Source: Candidatus Cloacimonadota bacterium (lineage in GTDB: Bacteria > Cloacimonadota > Cloacimonadia > Cloacimonadales > TCS61). From it: a stretch of DNA of 6,072 nt. The first letter of the stretch is position 1. Each line of letters opens with the position of its first letter. Both the position numbers and the translations under genes were made by a program. The notes under the pieces were generated by a model. The model was not told the origin of the DNA and did not search any database. It saw only the letters and a list, made by a program, of their open reading frames with translations. The stretch is from the NCBI GenBank assembly GCA_030668345.1, contig DAOUUD010000110.1, positions 1 to 6,072 of the forward strand, in the 5' to 3' direction. Shown here one piece after another: positions 5,508 to 6,072 of this stretch.

Positions 5508-5533
5508 AGACTGCGTCCGGCTATTGACGGAAG
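5508..5533 (+). repeat. reduced block E after the right long repeat
   Basis: AGACTGCGTCCGGC, then TATT, then GACGGAAG matches the outer arms of the element at 3233-3276 (AGACCGTGTCCGGC ... GACGGAAG) but lacks the inner GTAGC..GCGAA stem. It lies directly after block C, as block E lies downstream of block C on the left. Confidence 0.5.
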
Positions 5534-5586
5534 GGGAGACTAAGAGGGGTTTTCCTAATATCGAAATCCGAAACTTAAAAATAGGC

Positions 5587-5611
5587 TGGTTCAATTATGT
5601 TAATTGAACCA
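5587..5611. repeat. TGGTTC/GAACCA hairpin, AT-rich form
   Basis: A perfect 11-base stem, TGGTTCAATTA (5587-5597) and TAATTGAACCA (5601-5611), has a 3-base TGT loop. The outer bases match those at 634-656 and 5626-5650 while the inner bases differ yet still pair. No T-run follows. Confidence 0.8.
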
Positions 5612-5625
5612 AATGTTAAAACGTA

Positions 5626-5650
5626 TGGTTCCGGTTGGAAACCCGAACCA
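5626..5650. repeat. TGGTTC/GAACCA hairpin, GC-rich form
   Basis: TGGTTCCGGTT (5626-5636) pairs with AACCCGAACCA (5640-5650) except for one C-C mismatch, around a GGA loop. It lies 15 bases after the previous hairpin and 43 bases before the lipoprotein start. It could influence the leader mRNA of that gene. Confidence 0.75.
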
Positions 5651-5693
5651 GCATCGTCAGGATTCTCTGGATTTTAAAGATTTAAAGGATAAT

Positions 5694-6072
5694 ATGAAAA
5701 GAAACACATTTTACATCTTACATTATACATTTTACATTCTGATAATTCTTACAATTAGCAATTGTTCTTCAACAACTGAAGTCTCAAAGGGAGACTTAAC
5801 TGGTATTGTTAATCTTGAAGGAATGGAAGATCATAGTGGTATAATTATCGCAATATATGAATTAGCTGAATTAGATGAAACTATTGTAGGAATTAACAGC
5901 CAATATCCTCACATCGGAGTTATCATAAACCAGCACACCGAATTCGATCACCGTTTGCAGGAACCGGTTAAATACACCGAAACAGATGCTGAAGGCTATT
6001 TTGAAATAAAAAAGATCCCCACAGGAAAATACAATATAGTAGCTATAAAAGATAGTTTTGGATTCAAGTATA
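5694..6072 (+). CDS. lipoprotein with a carboxypeptidase-regulatory-like domain (3' truncated)
   Basis: The frame opens at ATG 5694, four bases after AAAGGA (5684-5689), and runs off the window with 126 residues visible. The N-terminus KR plus a hydrophobic aromatic-rich stretch ends in ILTISNCSS, a lipobox-like site with Cys24 as the lipidated residue; Asn at -1 is atypical. After a short linker, GDLTGIVNLEG (about 34-44) and TDAEGYFEIKKIPTGKYNIVAI (about 98-119) are the first and last strands of a carboxypeptidase-regulatory-like beta-sandwich (GxVxL...TDxxGxFxxxxIPxGxYxI). Such domains are common at the N-terminus of surface proteins and receptors in this group. The protein is probably anchored in the outer or inner membrane facing the periplasm; its main function lies downstream of the window. 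Its signal peptide is encoded by a tandem heptamer tract. Confidence 0.85.
   Translation, partial: MKRNTFYILHYTFYILIILTISNCSSTTEVSKGDLTGIVNLEGMEDHSGIIIAIYELAELDETIVGINSQYPHIGVIINQHTEFDHRLQEPVKYTETDAEGYFEIKKIPTGKYNIVAIKDSFGFKY
5710..5737 (+). repeat. four tandem 7-base repeats inside the signal peptide
   Basis: TTTACAT, CTTACAT, TATACAT and TTTACAT follow each other without gaps. The unit is not a multiple of three, so losing or gaining one unit shifts the reading frame of the lipoprotein. At protein level the tract gives the repeated TFYIL at residues 5-9 and 12-16. Confidence 0.85.

Overview
The window looks like chromosome of an uncultured FCB-group bacterium. The first gene is the C-terminal part of a PorX-type response regulator/PglZ protein followed by tsaE, a neighbourhood I know from Bacteroidota and relatives. 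The later genes are AT-rich, and intergenic spaces are filled with short palindromic repeats. Cloacimonadota is my best guess, but nothing here proves the phylum.

Bases 1-1403 are ordinary core sequence: porX (5' end cut off), tsaE, and a convergent gene for a small coiled-coil membrane protein whose last bases overlap the end of tsaE. Bases 1404-1998 are a gene-poor AT-rich spacer with weak hairpins and one doubtful promoter. Bases 1999-2964 encode RfaE1, the ADP-heptose pathway kinase, which implies an LPS-type outer membrane.

From 2964 to about 5533 the window changes character. Two small operons each pair a nucleotidyltransferase-fold protein with a small partner: NTase then partner (3378-4263), and partner then AbiEii-like NTase (4356-5317). 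They resemble minimal toxin-antitoxin modules. The pair of operons is bracketed by two copies, about 95% identical by eye, of a 150-base composite repeat (2964-3113 and 5359-5506). The spaces hold a mosaic of shared blocks: a CCCTCT/AGAGGG hairpin (4 copies), an AACAGGCA/TGCCTGTT hairpin (2 copies), a GCGTAGC/GCGAAGAC hairpin (2 copies in opposite orientation plus a reduced third), and a 29-base direct repeat (2 copies). The blocks sit at gene 3' ends: one abuts the rfaE1 stop, one supplies the stop of the AbiEii-like gene, and one encodes the last 33 residues of a partner protein.

After two GGTTC/GAACC hairpins, related to one upstream of tsaE, a lipoprotein gene begins at 5694 and runs off the window. 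Its signal peptide is encoded across four tandem 7-base repeats, so slippage could switch it on and off. The most interesting material is the repeat-bracketed double NTase island, the repeats writing into gene ends, and this heptamer tract.
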